A stretch of DNA of 64,000 nucleotides from Labilibaculum euxinicum (GCF_009795715.1 NZ_WTCR01000002.1:248001-312000); one strand, 5' to 3'; positions 17,239 through 27,191 are shown, counted from the stretch's first letter. Notes: generated by a model from the sequence alone, not told the origin. Made by a program: numbers and translations.

Positions 17239-19464
17239 TTATCTTATTCTAATTATTCGAATCTTATCTATTCGAACCGTGTTAACCTCCTGATTCATAT
17301 TTTTATTGAATTCTTCAAAACTAATTTTAAAGAAATTATTTCTGTTTGTCAGATCAATGAGAAAGGAGTTGGAGTAGCCGTAATTATTCCAATCAGCTTC
17401 GCCACGTTGTGGAAATACGAGACTTCCTGTATAGCTGTTATTCACCCATAAACTCCGATTTGCACATTTGTTGTTGGTATTTACAGGGCCATTTCCGTTT
17501 GCGTATAAAAAATCGATATAGTACTTTCCTTCATTAGGAATTCGAATGTTAAAATAGAATTCCCGATTTTTTTTCTTGCTCAATTCAACATAGGAGGTTT
17601 TGGCATTGGAGTCAAATTGTTCAGCTTCAATATGTCTTTCATAGTTGGAATCGTATACATACAGAGGCTTACTATAGAACGATAAATTTCCCAAACCATC
17701 GTCTATCTGAATTTGAAATTCGCTAGGTTTGCTAATGTGTACTTCTGACATATAATTGTCTTCGGTTTGCAGAAGAAGTTCTCCGTTACGGTATACACGG
17801 TAATGATCAGCATTTTCTTTTTTATCCCATAACAATTGATTTTTAGCAAAGCGGAGAGAAGTAGTTTCGGGCGACACCATATTATCGACCATATTTAGTT
17901 CTGATTTGGTAGGCAGCTGATTGTTCATTCTGATCTCAATTTTGTGTTTCCCTTCCATTTCTTTTGGCACGATGGGGCGTTGGTAATATTTTCCATCTAA
18001 GGAGTAGTAGTTAATTTTATTGCCAAAGCCGTAAATTTCGATGTCTAAAATTGCATTCTGATAGCGAAGCCCTTTGATGCTTTGTTTACCCTTGTATTCT
18101 CTGGGAATAAATGGTTTGAATTCTAAATAATCGGCTGTGTAATTCATTCCCATTAGAATTCGGTAAAAGGTAGATAAGGAACCGGCGACACTCCAAAGCT
18201 GGCGGTCAGAATTGATTTCTGTTCCGTTAAAATCACCATTTTTAATTAAAAGATTTTCTTTATTGGTGAGAAAGAGCGCACTTGACCGCAGCATGTTGGC
18301 AATTCCCCATTGAACGCTTTCAACATTATTTGTCCTGCTTGAAGCCCAATTCCAATAAGCCTGCACAAAAGGCCAAATTGCCTGATTGTGATAGGCTGGT
18401 ATGTTTGGAATCTGAGGATAGAAACATGGGGTTCCAAACTTGGTAACCGGAGTATTTGATATAATCTCTTTTTGTCTTTCTTCATTGGTGATATCCCATA
18501 GAACCATTAGTGCCTCACCCAAAGTTTCCGATTTATCCGAAAGCAATTGATTCTTTCTTCCGTAAAGATATTGTCCAAAATATTTTTTTTCGGGCAGCCA
18601 TAGTTTTTCATTCAGGCTGTTTTTTAAGGCCTCCGAAATATCCTGATATTTTTGCACATCTTTTCCAAGTATTTTTCCCATTTTTATCAATACCTGCAGA
18701 CTTTGGAAGTGTACGGCCTGAGTTCCCAAATTATAGGAGTTGTAAATATCAATTGGTTCCATCCATTTTGGATAAGATTGTTCCCGCCAGTCTAAAAAAG
18801 AGGATTCTCCTTTAAATAGATATTTCTGATAATCCCAAACCACATTAAGATCATCTTCAGTAGAATTCTTAATGATGAAATAAACCTTCCTCAACCAATC
18901 CATGTCTCCGGTAGACTTGTACAATTCCCAGGCTGCCGTTGACCAGATCATTCGATCAGAACTTACCGGCCAGGAACCTCCTGTGCCTGTGTCCTGTACA
19001 ATTTTTCCATGCTTAACTTTTTTTAGCAAACTTTTTTTAGAAATTTCAGGATTCGTAATGGCAAGGGCTAAAATCACGCTGTAGCTGATGTCGCGGGTCC
19101 AAACACCATTCCATTTTTCACCTGTATTAAAAGTTGTGTCGGGAGCAATATTCTTTTCTATCTCCTCAAGCGAAAGCTGATAAATTGCATTGAGTAAAAC
19201 ATGATTCGATTCGTATTTGGGGTATTTGCTTAAGTTGGTATTAAGTTGCCATTCTTTACTATTCAATCCCGGGTAATTAGAGCTGATGTGCGAATTGTTG
19301 TGTGCTATAGCAGTATATTCTCCTTGCTCTATCCGATTAGGGAATACTGTAAAGTCTGAAGATTGATACAAAATGTAATCTTCAGGATTACATCGATTTA
19401 AAATTACAATCGAGAGTAGAATTGTAATAAAAATCAGGGACGGAATGAAAAACCATTTTTTCAT
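17239..19464 (-). CDS. Exported six-hairpin glycosidase with C-terminal CBM35-like domain
   Basis: A 741-residue envelope enzyme. The hydrophobic N-terminus ends near NRC-NPED, a weak lipobox or a signal anchor. The catalytic part (about 85-520) shows the (alpha/alpha)6 hallmarks WNGVWTRDISYS, GSWPVSSDRMIWS, SFLDWREQ and PAYHNQAIWPFVQAYW, as in MGH1-like/GH63- and GH15-related enzymes. Residues about 530-600 look like a fibronectin-type linker (VYRNGELLL) and 610-741 a CBM35/6-like beta sandwich with IDFLYANGNG and NNKCANRSLWVN. The family number and the substrate (a small oligosaccharide such as trehalose or an alpha-glucoside) remain uncertain. Transcription starts divergently from nothing obvious; a terminator of the upstream gene separates it. 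Confidence 0.82.
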   Translation of the reverse strand: MKKWFFIPSLIFITILLSIVILNRCNPEDYILYQSSDFTVFPNRIEQGEYTAIAHNNSHISSNYPGLNSKEWQLNTNLSKYPKYESNHVLLNAIYQLSLEEIEKNIAPDTTFNTGEKWNGVWTRDISYSVILALAITNPEISKKSLLKKVKHGKIVQDTGTGGSWPVSSDRMIWSTAAWELYKSTGDMDWLRKVYFIIKNSTEDDLNVVWDYQKYLFKGESSFLDWREQSYPKWMEPIDIYNSYNLGTQAVHFQSLQVLIKMGKILGKDVQKYQDISEALKNSLNEKLWLPEKKYFGQYLYGRKNQLLSDKSETLGEALMVLWDITNEERQKEIISNTPVTKFGTPCFYPQIPNIPAYHNQAIWPFVQAYWNWASSRTNNVESVQWGIANMLRSSALFLTNKENLLIKNGDFNGTEINSDRQLWSVAGSLSTFYRILMGMNYTADYLEFKPFIPREYKGKQSIKGLRYQNAILDIEIYGFGNKINYYSLDGKYYQRPIVPKEMEGKHKIEIRMNNQLPTKSELNMVDNMVSPETTSLRFAKNQLLWDKKENADHYRVYRNGELLLQTEDNYMSEVHISKPSEFQIQIDDGLGNLSFYSKPLYVYDSNYERHIEAEQFDSNAKTSYVELSKKKNREFYFNIRIPNEGKYYIDFLYANGNGPVNTNNKCANRSLWVNNSYTGSLVFPQRGEADWNNYGYSNSFLIDLTNRNNFFKISFEEFNKNMNQEVNTVRIDKIRIIRIR

Positions 19465-19780
19465 TTGTGGTGTTTTTGATATGCTTTTAAAAGTAACAAA
19501 TTATGGAAAACTAATAACAGATATTAAGAAATAATATTGTACAAGTTGTTGATAAGAATGTAAATCGTTCAAAAATTGCAATGTATGAATATTGGGATCT
19601 GAATGAGTCTTGAAAGCAACAATTAAGTCAAATAATTGTGTCATTAAAAAAGCGACCAAAGTCGCTTTTTTGTTGTGGTAAATAGTTGTATGTAGTTAAA
19701 AAAAAGTGTTCAACATAAATTTATGTAGAAAATAAATGTAAAACAATATATAAACATATTTATTTCATTCGTATTGTTAT
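19465..19780. other. Gap between glycosidase and OB-fold lipoprotein genes
   Basis: No gene seen. It holds the terminator at 19646-19671; the remainder is AT-rich. Confidence 0.5.
19646..19671 (-). terminator. Terminator of the OB-fold lipoprotein gene
   Basis: AAAAAAGCGAC-CAAA-GTCGCTTTTTT: 11-bp stem with T runs on both strands, 110 bases after the minus-strand stop at 19781. Confidence 0.85.
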
Positions 19781-20485
19781 TTATTTTCTTTCTGTGTTCT
19801 GAATTTTAGCTTCTTCCATAATTACATCATAAGTATAGCCAGCTCCAAAATCTTTGTCCAATGCAATTGTTCCTGACATTTCAATAATTTGCCCTATAGA
19901 AACAACATCCTTACAGGTAATGGTAAGATCAAAATTGCCCTCAAAATCGGAACCGTCCTGAATGTGTATCCAGTTCTTACCCATAATGTTTTGATTGAAT
20001 TTGGTAACCTTTCCTTTCACAGATATCTGCTTACCCGAAAATTCATCCTTTTTTGAGAAGAGCTCAGAAATACTTGTTATTCCTTTCGTCTTTTCTATTG
20101 AAACTTCAATTCTTTTAGCCTTTTGTTTCTTCATCGAAGAGGCTTGCATCGGCATATTGTTTTCAATAGGTGTGTCAGAAATGGTGTTTAAGAAATAAAT
20201 AACAGGAAAGTCGCGGTTTAATTCTTTGCTGTGAAAATTTTTCATTTCCAATGCGCCTTTATAATAATATGCTTTGCCAACTTCTATTGGTCGTTGACCA
20301 ACGGCCAGCCATAAATCATTATTCCCGTTTATATAGGTATAACCACCAGCATTAAATGTTTCTTTTACCAAAACTTTACTAACTCCAAGAGGGAGAGTAG
20401 CTTCTTGATTTTCAGTTTTTTTAGATTGACATGCAAATGAAAAAATTGCAAGTCCTAAAATCATCAGTAATATTGATCTTTTCAT
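19781..20485 (-). CDS. Lipoprotein with OB-fold
   Basis: A 234-residue lipoprotein: signal MKRSILLMILGLAIFSF followed by AC-QSKK. The C-terminal half (about 140-230) reads GKQISVKGKVTKF, NWIHIQDGS, DLTITCKD and GQIIEMSGTI, the five-strand pattern of an OB-fold as found in many Bacteroidota envelope lipoproteins annotated as tRNA_anti/GW-like. The N-terminal half has a short repeated beta region (GGYTYINGNNDLWLAVG). Binding partner is unknown, probably a small molecule or glycan rather than nucleic acid given its location. Monocistronic, with its own terminator. Confidence 0.75.
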   Translation of the reverse strand: MKRSILLMILGLAIFSFACQSKKTENQEATLPLGVSKVLVKETFNAGGYTYINGNNDLWLAVGQRPIEVGKAYYYKGALEMKNFHSKELNRDFPVIYFLNTISDTPIENNMPMQASSMKKQKAKRIEVSIEKTKGITSISELFSKKDEFSGKQISVKGKVTKFNQNIMGKNWIHIQDGSDFEGNFDLTITCKDVVSIGQIIEMSGTIALDKDFGAGYTYDVIMEEAKIQNTERK

Positions 20486-20972
20486 GTAGCTTTTGTATTA
20501 GTGTATGTTTTAAAGATAATAGAAATCAAATAGAAAAATAAGGAATTATACAGTTGTCTATTTATTTTGATTTTAAAGAGGCGTTAAAAAGTTGTTAAAC
20601 GTCCCTTGTTTTTGGTTGTTTGAATAATTTAATTGCGTTATTCCATCCGAATTTATTTATTTGATTTAGTTTATTTTACAGTAAACGTACTGTAAATTAA
20701 AAGAGACCTGTGAGTCTTTAAAGTTCGCATTTGAACAGTGATTGTTCGTAAGCGTACGTTTTTTTATAAATCTAAATAACTATGGATTTAACACTTTTTT
20801 GATGTTAAGCGATTTGGTTCTTCTGGCATGAAAAGTGTTGCATATTATGTCTTGTTTTTATTTAGACCTGAAATAGATTTAAGTTGAAGTGCTATGTTAA
20901 TTTCTAAAACAATAGAATAGCCTGTATCTTTAGAAAGTTAGAATGTAATTTAATATTGAATAAACGTTTATA
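20486..20972. other. 487-bp leader region of the 28-kb gene array, with operator-like repeats
   Basis: No gene seen. Contains an inverted repeat at 20675-20696 and a related GTAAGCGTAC at 20748-20757, and a near-consensus -7 box TATCTTTA at about 20926-20933. As the only long gap before 20 co-directional genes it is the natural place for their main promoter. Confidence 0.5.
20675..20696. promoter_or_regulatory. Operator-like inverted repeat upstream of the gene array
   Basis: TTTACAGTA-AACG-TACTGTAAA: 9-bp perfect arms around 4 bases. The core GTAAACGTAC (20681-20690) recurs as GTAAGCGTAC at 20748-20757, 67 bases further on. The two copies suggest a regulator bound at both, about 220-280 bases before the first gene. 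Confidence 0.45.
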
Positions 20973-22187
20973 ATGAAAAACTATTTTGTACTACTCGTAT
21001 TGTTAATTGTTGTCAGTACTTCTTTTGCTCAGGAAAATGCTCAATGGAGAGGCGCGAACCGTGATGGAATCTATCAGGAAGCCGGATTGATGCAGGAATG
21101 GCCGGTTGATGGACCCGAATTAATATGGCATATTGAAGGTTTAGGTGAAGGACACTCTTCAGCAGCAGTAACTAAAGATGCTGTTTATATAGGGGGTACT
21201 GAACTTGAAAATGGTTTTGTAATTGCATTGGATCATTCTGGCAAAGAGCTTTGGAAGCAGGTTTATGGTAAAGAATGGATGGATTCTTATAACGGTGTGC
21301 GCACAAGTCCAATGGTTTATGATGGTATCGTTTATGTGATGAGTGGTTTGGGAAAAATTACAGCCATGAGTGTTGCTGATGGAAACATTCTATGGTCGAA
21401 AAATATACTAACGGATTTTGGTTCTGAAAATACCCGTTGGGGAATAACAGAGAATCTTGTTGCAGATGGAGATAAATTATATTGTACTCCGGGAGGTTCA
21501 GAAGTTAGTATGGTTGCTTTAGATCGAAAATCGGGCCAGCTGATTTGGAAAGCGAAAGGAAATGGTGAGAAATCAGCTTATTGTTCTCCTGCGCTAATAA
21601 AGCTGGCAAACCGAAATTTATTGGTGACTCATACAAGCAATTCAATAATTGGAGTTGATGCTGAAACCGGTACTTTACTTTGGTCGTTCGATCATCCTAA
21701 TAAATATTCAATTCATCCAAATACTCCTTTGTATAAAGATGGCTATCTGTTTTGTTATAGTGGATATGGTAAAGGAGGAGTAATGCTTGAACTCGGTGAA
21801 GATGGAGGGAGTGTAAAAGAGGTTTGGCGAAATGCGTTGATGGATAATCAGATGGGAGGAGCTGTTCTGATTGATGGTAAGATATATGGTTCTGGTCATA
21901 CTAATCGTGAATGGTTTTGTTTGGATTGGAAAACTGGTGAAGTATTGCATTCAGCTAAAATGTTAAGTAACGGGAACGTAGTTTATGCTGATGGCAAATT
22001 GTATTGTTACGGCGATAGCGGAGAAGTTGCTCTTGTTGATGTTAGCAATGGAAATTTTGAAAAAGTGAGTTCGTTTCGGGTTCCTTTTGGTGAAAAACAA
22101 CATTGGGCTCATTTAGTGATTAATAATAAAAGACTATATGTTCGTCATGGAAGTTCCTTGATGGTCTATTCAATTAAAGCAAACTAA
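20973..22187 (+). CDS. Exported PQQ-like beta-propeller protein (paralogue 1)
   Basis: A 404-residue periplasmic protein with a Sec signal (cleavage near SFAQ-EN) and no lipobox, unlike its paralogues. The mature start AQWRGANRDG is the conserved QWRG motif. Then come seven or eight PQQ-like/YVTN blades with the ALDxxxGxxxW pattern (MALDRKSGQLIWKAKG-like, GVDAETGTLLWSF, LDWKTGEVLHSA). These blades make a propeller; in quinoprotein dehydrogenases they carry PQQ, but the catalytic Asp-Asn and metal ligands are not obvious here, so redox activity is not shown. First gene of the 28-kb array, 25 bases before the next paralogue. Confidence 0.85.
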   Translation: MKNYFVLLVLLIVVSTSFAQENAQWRGANRDGIYQEAGLMQEWPVDGPELIWHIEGLGEGHSSAAVTKDAVYIGGTELENGFVIALDHSGKELWKQVYGKEWMDSYNGVRTSPMVYDGIVYVMSGLGKITAMSVADGNILWSKNILTDFGSENTRWGITENLVADGDKLYCTPGGSEVSMVALDRKSGQLIWKAKGNGEKSAYCSPALIKLANRNLLVTHTSNSIIGVDAETGTLLWSFDHPNKYSIHPNTPLYKDGYLFCYSGYGKGGVMLELGEDGGSVKEVWRNALMDNQMGGAVLIDGKIYGSGHTNREWFCLDWKTGEVLHSAKMLSNGNVVYADGKLYCYGDSGEVALVDVSNGNFEKVSSFRVPFGEKQHWAHLVINNKRLYVRHGSSLMVYSIKAN

Positions 22188-22212
22188 GAACAATACAAAA
22201 CCTATCAAACTT

Positions 22213-23463
22213 ATGAATCGACTACTACTTGTCAGTATTGCATTATTAAGTGTTCTGACTCAGTGCAAAACAGAAATACAAAAAAGCGAATGGCGCGGCC
22301 CAAATAGATCTGGTGTTTATGCAGAAACTGGATTGCTAAAGGAATGGCCGGAGGAAGGTCCTAAAATGCTTTGGCATCTGGATAGTATTCCTACAGGTTA
22401 TTCTTCAGCTGCAATCGCTCACAATACTGTTTACCTTACCGGATTAAAGGACTCTATGGATTACTTGGTGGCCATTAATATGGAAGGAAAATTAAAATGG
22501 CAAATTCCTTATGGCCGTGGATGGGATGCATCATTTGTTGATTCCCGTTGTACTCCAACTATTGAGGATGAAAGAATTTATCTGTCGAGCGGAAGAGGGG
22601 ATTTAGCCTGTGTAAATGCTCTTTCCGGAGAGCTGATTTGGCAGAAAAAGGCCAATGAAATATTTGAAGGAGAGTGCGGGGAATGGGGAATTTCTGAATC
22701 ATTGCTCCTATACAAGGATTTGGTTTTTTATACTCCCTGCGGAAAGAAAACAATGATGATTGCGTTGAATAAAATGACCGGAGAAACCGTTTGGGAATCG
22801 AAAAGTTTAGATGATAAATCCGCCTATGTTTCTCCTCTTTTAATTGATAGAAATGGCAAGAAACAAATCGTAACTGTAACCGAAAACAATGCAATAGGCG
22901 TTAATCCCGAAAATGGAAATATTGATTGGCAATTCGATTACGGCAGTTATGCCGCCGGAGAATGGAAAGCCAATATCAATACCAATACTCCATTGTACAA
23001 AAACGGAAAAATATTTATAACCAATGGTTACGATCATCATTCAGTAATGCTGGATTTAAATGAAGAAGCCTCTGAGGTTGAACTTTCGTATGTAGATTCA
23101 TTATTGGATGTTCATCATGGAGGAGCTGTTCTGCTGGATGGTTATATATACGGTGCAAATTGGATCAATAATAGAAACGGATATTGGGTTTGCATGGAAT
23201 GGGAAACAGGTAAGAAAATGTATGAGACTGAGTGGGAAAATAAAGGTTCAATCATTTCGGCAGAAGGAATGCTTTATTGCTATGATGAGAAAGATGGTAA
23301 TGTAGCCTTGGTAAAGGCAGACCCGAAAGAATTTAAAGTAATAAGTTCGTTTAAAGTACCATATGGAAAAGGTCCTTATTGGGCTCATATGGTAATTAAT
23401 AATGGCGTATTATATGTTCGTCACGCCACAGCGATAATGGCCTATTCGATTAAAGCAAACTAA
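22213..23463 (+). CDS. PQQ-like beta-propeller lipoprotein (paralogue 2)
   Basis: A 416-residue paralogue of its neighbours: signal MNRLLLVSIALLSV then LTQC-KTEI, an unusual but possible lipobox, then SEWRGPNRSG. Blades follow with the W-docking repeats (AINMEGKLKWQ, CVNALSGELIWQKK, GVNPENGNIDWQF). The signature TPCGKKTMMIALNK and CMEWETGKKMYE are shared with paralogues. It lies 25 bases after gene 1 and 27 bases before the ATG of gene 3, all without terminators, so the three are one transcript. Copies differ mainly at blade-surface loops, suggesting different partners or substrates. Confidence 0.85.
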   Translation: MNRLLLVSIALLSVLTQCKTEIQKSEWRGPNRSGVYAETGLLKEWPEEGPKMLWHLDSIPTGYSSAAIAHNTVYLTGLKDSMDYLVAINMEGKLKWQIPYGRGWDASFVDSRCTPTIEDERIYLSSGRGDLACVNALSGELIWQKKANEIFEGECGEWGISESLLLYKDLVFYTPCGKKTMMIALNKMTGETVWESKSLDDKSAYVSPLLIDRNGKKQIVTVTENNAIGVNPENGNIDWQFDYGSYAAGEWKANINTNTPLYKNGKIFITNGYDHHSVMLDLNEEASEVELSYVDSLLDVHHGGAVLLDGYIYGANWINNRNGYWVCMEWETGKKMYETEWENKGSIISAEGMLYCYDEKDGNVALVKADPKEFKVISSFKVPYGKGPYWAHMVINNGVLYVRHATAIMAYSIKAN

Positions 23464-23490
23464 GATGTTGTGAAACCTAACCCAAATCCC

Positions 23491-24714
23491 ATGAAACTAA
23501 TAAATATTTTTTTTGTCGCGTTTAGTTCTTTATTGCTAGTTCAGTGTAAGAATGCAGCTCAGCAAAGCGAATGGCGCGGTCCGCATAGAAATGGAATTTA
23601 TTCAGAAACCAATCTGCTTAAAGTTTGGCCGGAAAATGGACCTGATATTTTGTGGAAGTTTGAGGATTTAGGATTAGGTTATTCTTCCGCGGCTGTTACA
23701 GATGAAAAAGTATATACTACAGGAACCATCGATAGTATGAGCTATATTTTCTCTTTCGATTTAAGTGGTAATTTAATCTGGAAAAAGGAATATGGTAAAG
23801 AATGGTCAGAGAATTTCCCCGGTGGACGTTCAACACCTCAGATTTATGATGGAAAAGGATATTTACTGACCGGATTAGGAAAACTCATCTGCTTTGATGC
23901 AGAAAAGGGTGATTTTATTTGGTGCAAGAACTTATTTCGTGATTTCGACGGGCAAAACGTTTTTTATGGAATTACTGAGAATTTGTTAATTGATGGCGAC
24001 AAGTTAATTTGTACGCCAGGTGGTGTTGACGCAAATGTAATTGCATTGCACAAAGATACCGGTGATCTTATCTGGAAGAGTGCAGGAGTGGGTGAGAAAA
24101 GTGCTTATTGTTCTCCTTTGATAATCACGTATAAAGAAAAAAAATACTTGATTACCAATACTGCGAAGTCATTGATATCCATCGATCCGGATAATGGCAA
24201 ATTAATGTGGAGTTATGAATTAAAGTATCCTCATGGTATTCATGGTAATACGCCGATTTATAAGGATGGCTATGTATTTACTATGAATGGTTGGGGATTT
24301 GGAAGCGTAATGCTAAAGATAAAAGATGACGGACAAGCGGTAGAAGAGGTTTGGACAAGTGGCTTATTCGATTTAGAGCATGGCGGTGCTGTTTTGATTG
24401 ATGAGAATTTATTTGGAACAGATTATACGACGAAGAGTTTTTCTTGTGTTGATATGAAAACCGGTGAGGTGAAGAAAACGGTGAAAGATCTGGCTCCTGG
24501 TACCGTGATTGCTGCCGATGGTATGATTTATTGTTACGCTTATTCTGGTGAATTGGCTTTAATTCAACCTATGGCGAATGGTTTTGAGGTAGTGAGTCGT
24601 TTCCATGTTCCGGGGATGAAGAGGGATCATATTGCTCATCCTGTTATTAAAGATGGGAAGATGTATATTAGATATGCCAATGGAATGTATGTGTATTCAA
24701 TAGCGAATACCTGA
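23491..24714 (+). CDS. PQQ-like beta-propeller lipoprotein (paralogue 3)
   Basis: A 407-residue lipoprotein; the frame also has a GTG at 23470, but ATG 23491 (MKLINIFFVAF) gives a proper signal ending LVQC-KNA. The mature start SEWRGPHRNG is followed by blade repeats such as SFDLSGNLIWKKE, CFDAEKGDFIWCKN and SIDPDNGKLMWSY. Third of three tandem copies; a fourth, more distant copy lies at 41080. Like the others it has W-docking motifs but no visible PQQ ligand set. Confidence 0.85.
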   Translation: MKLINIFFVAFSSLLLVQCKNAAQQSEWRGPHRNGIYSETNLLKVWPENGPDILWKFEDLGLGYSSAAVTDEKVYTTGTIDSMSYIFSFDLSGNLIWKKEYGKEWSENFPGGRSTPQIYDGKGYLLTGLGKLICFDAEKGDFIWCKNLFRDFDGQNVFYGITENLLIDGDKLICTPGGVDANVIALHKDTGDLIWKSAGVGEKSAYCSPLIITYKEKKYLITNTAKSLISIDPDNGKLMWSYELKYPHGIHGNTPIYKDGYVFTMNGWGFGSVMLKIKDDGQAVEEVWTSGLFDLEHGGAVLIDENLFGTDYTTKSFSCVDMKTGEVKKTVKDLAPGTVIAADGMIYCYAYSGELALIQPMANGFEVVSRFHVPGMKRDHIAHPVIKDGKMYIRYANGMYVYSIANT

Positions 24715-24789
24715 TACCTAAAGGCGTAATTTACTTTGACAGATGTTGATGGAATCTGCAAAAAAAACAAATTGATATTATAATTGAAT

Positions 24790-26214
24790 ATGCTGTCGAA
24801 AAGGAGCGAAAAAGGATTAATTCTCTTGTCTGTTGTTATAGCAGGCATATTGTTTGTGTATTGGTTGGCTTACAATCCTGTAAAGGATATTCATGCAAGT
24901 ATCCCGGGAATGGATAATCGTCCGGAACAAAGTGAATCTTCTGAAAGAATTTTGATAGGAGAAGGATTTGATCTTTATTCTGAATATTCTTCAGATTTAA
25001 CTGGGAAATGGACTCAATTTCGAGGAGCAAATTCTGATAATATTTCAACTGATAATACGAAGCTAATTAGTAATTGGGGAACCGGGCCCAAAATAGACTG
25101 GCAGGTTGAGTTGGGGGAAGGACATGCTGCGCCCGTTGTGTATAATGGAAAGGTTTATGTTCTCGATTACGACGAAGTGAAAAAAGCGGATGCCTTGCGT
25201 TGTTTTTCTCTGGAAACGGGAGCGGAGCTTTGGCGCAGATGGTACAGGGTTCATATCAAACGAAATCACGGAATGTCGAGAACGGTTCCGGCAATTAACG
25301 ATAAATATATTGTTACAATGGGGCCGCGTTGTCATGTTATGTGCACCGATCCTAATTCGGGCGAATTTCTTTGGGGACTCGATCTGGTAAAAGAATATAT
25401 GGCAGAGATACCATTTTGGTATACAGGACAGTGTCCTATTCTTGATAACAATGTTGTTATTCTCGCTCCTGGTGGAAAATCATTGCTAATTGCAGTTGAT
25501 TGTGCCACAGGAAAGGTGCTTTGGGAAACTCCAAATCCAGATAACTGGCAAATGTCTCATTCATCGGTTATGCCGATGACTTTAGATGGAAAAAAAATGT
25601 GGGTTTATGCGGCTGTTGGAGGAATTGTTGGTGTATCTGGTGAAGGGGATAATATTGGACAAATTCTGTGGAAAACAAAAGATTTTTCTCCGTCCGTAGT
25701 TGCTCCATCGCCTGTTGTACTGAAAAACGGCAAAATATTCATGACTGCTGGTTATGGTGCAGGATCCATTCTATTTCAGGTTAAAAAGAGTGGAAATTCA
25801 TATGAAGTGGCTACGCTTCAAAAATTCAAGCCGAAAGACGGTGTTGCATCTGAGCAGCAAACACCTATTGTTTACAAAGATCGTATGTTCGCGATCTTAC
25901 CTAAGGATGCCGGAGGAATGAGAAATCGGTTTGTTTGTTGTGATCCAAATGATTGCACTAAAATTTTATGGACAAGTGGAACGAATGATCGTTTTGGCTT
26001 GGGGCCTTATATTATTGCTGATGGTAAGTTCTTTATTCTGAAAGATGATGGTACTTTGACTATAACCAAAGCAAGCACTGAAAAGTTTGAACTATTGGAT
26101 AAAACAAAAGTTTTGGATGGACACGATGCCTGGGGACCTTTGGTTGTAACGGATGGAAGATTGTTGATGCGGGATTCCAAGCATCTTTTGTGTATTGATG
26201 TTAGAGCAAATTAA
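24790..26214 (+). CDS. Membrane-anchored PQQ-like propeller protein
   Basis: A 474-residue protein with an N-terminal single membrane helix (LILLSVVIAGILFVYWLAY) and a periplasmic propeller. I take ATG 24790 rather than TTG 24784. The motif TQFRGANSDN is a variant of the WRG motif of the lipoproteins. Blades with the pattern FSLETGAELWRRW, CTDPNSGEFLWGL and AVDCATGKVLWET are visible, and CRCHVMC-like and FVCCDPNDC segments give it several Cys residues not seen in the paralogues. It sits between the lipoprotein propellers and the NHL protein, with only 11 bases before the latter. Confidence 0.8.
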   Translation: MLSKRSEKGLILLSVVIAGILFVYWLAYNPVKDIHASIPGMDNRPEQSESSERILIGEGFDLYSEYSSDLTGKWTQFRGANSDNISTDNTKLISNWGTGPKIDWQVELGEGHAAPVVYNGKVYVLDYDEVKKADALRCFSLETGAELWRRWYRVHIKRNHGMSRTVPAINDKYIVTMGPRCHVMCTDPNSGEFLWGLDLVKEYMAEIPFWYTGQCPILDNNVVILAPGGKSLLIAVDCATGKVLWETPNPDNWQMSHSSVMPMTLDGKKMWVYAAVGGIVGVSGEGDNIGQILWKTKDFSPSVVAPSPVVLKNGKIFMTAGYGAGSILFQVKKSGNSYEVATLQKFKPKDGVASEQQTPIVYKDRMFAILPKDAGGMRNRFVCCDPNDCTKILWTSGTNDRFGLGPYIIADGKFFILKDDGTLTITKASTEKFELLDKTKVLDGHDAWGPLVVTDGRLLMRDSKHLLCIDVRAN

Positions 26215-26225
26215 ATAGATCGACA

Positions 26226-27188
26226 ATGAAAAATAAATTGATATTATGGCTTTTGGTAGTTTTACTACTTGTTGTTGTTGCTTTAATGGCAAAAGATCTT
26301 TTTATAAGTGAAAATAAGCCACAGGAAAATGTTTATGAATATGATTTAAAAGAATTACGAAAGGTTGATTCATCAAAAATTAGTCATAAAGAAGTAAAAC
26401 AAATTAAGATTCAGGCCAACGGGCTTCATGGGATTGCAGTTGATGGCAAAGATCAGATTTATGTGAGTACCGATGAAAATATATTGGTTTTAGATTCAGA
26501 TGGAAAACAAATCAATTCATTAAAAGTGAAAGGTAATGCCCGATGCCTAACGGTAGCGGAAAATGGAAATATTTTGGTTGGTCTGGGCAATCGTGTCGAT
26601 ATCAGAAAACCGGATGGAAGTTTGCGAAACAGCTTTGTAGTTGGGGGTGGAAAGGCATTTATTACTTCAATTGCTATTGATGGAGACAATGTTTACGTAG
26701 CTGATGCAGGACAAAAAATTGTACATCATTACAATATTGAAGGAGAGAAAATAAACGAAATTGGTGGAAAAAATCCAGAGGCAGGAATCAAAGGCTTTGT
26801 GATTCCAAGTCCGTATTTTGATTTATTGATGGGCAGACAAGGCGAACTTTGGGTTGTAAATCCGGGCAGACATGCTTTCGAAGCCTACAATTCCAGCGGA
26901 GAGCAAATTTCCTCATGGGAACGAACTTCTATGAGTTTGGAAGGTTTTAGCGGTTGTTGCAATCCTTCTAATGCTGCAATGCTTTCTGACGGTTCATTTG
27001 TAACGGCAGAGAAAGGGCTGGAAAGAGTTAAAATTCATTTGCCTTCCGGTGATTTTAAATCGGTTGTTGCGGCTCCTGAATTATTTGAAGAAGGAACAGT
27101 CGGTATTGACCTTGCAGTTGATTCTAAGGATAGGATTCTGGTTTTGGATCCTGTACAGAAAATGATACGAATATTTGAAGCAAAATAA
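26226..27188 (+). CDS. Membrane-anchored NHL-repeat propeller
   Basis: A 320-residue protein with one N-terminal membrane helix (LILWLLVVLLLVVVALMA) and a periplasmic NHL-type propeller: repeats GLHGIAVDGKDQIYVS, CLTVAENGNILVGLG, SIAIDGDNVYVADAG and IDLAVDSKDRILVLDP. NHL propellers bind proteins or act as enzymes such as PAL lyase; none of the known catalytic residues is clear. It is followed by only 3 bases before the tiny Cys protein and belongs to the same transcript. A cysteine-pair CCNPSN is present in the middle. Role is inferred to be an electron-transfer partner or receptor. Confidence 0.82.
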   Translation: MKNKLILWLLVVLLLVVVALMAKDLFISENKPQENVYEYDLKELRKVDSSKISHKEVKQIKIQANGLHGIAVDGKDQIYVSTDENILVLDSDGKQINSLKVKGNARCLTVAENGNILVGLGNRVDIRKPDGSLRNSFVVGGGKAFITSIAIDGDNVYVADAGQKIVHHYNIEGEKINEIGGKNPEAGIKGFVIPSPYFDLLMGRQGELWVVNPGRHAFEAYNSSGEQISSWERTSMSLEGFSGCCNPSNAAMLSDGSFVTAEKGLERVKIHLPSGDFKSVVAAPELFEEGTVGIDLAVDSKDRILVLDPVQKMIRIFEAK

Positions 27189-27191
27189 ACG

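Noticed and set aside
20973-24714. Genuine PQQ-dependent alcohol or methanol dehydrogenases
   Set aside because: The blades match the PQQ-like family, but no PQQ ligand set, disulphide pair or metal triad typical of these enzymes could be seen, and no PQQ synthesis genes are nearby.
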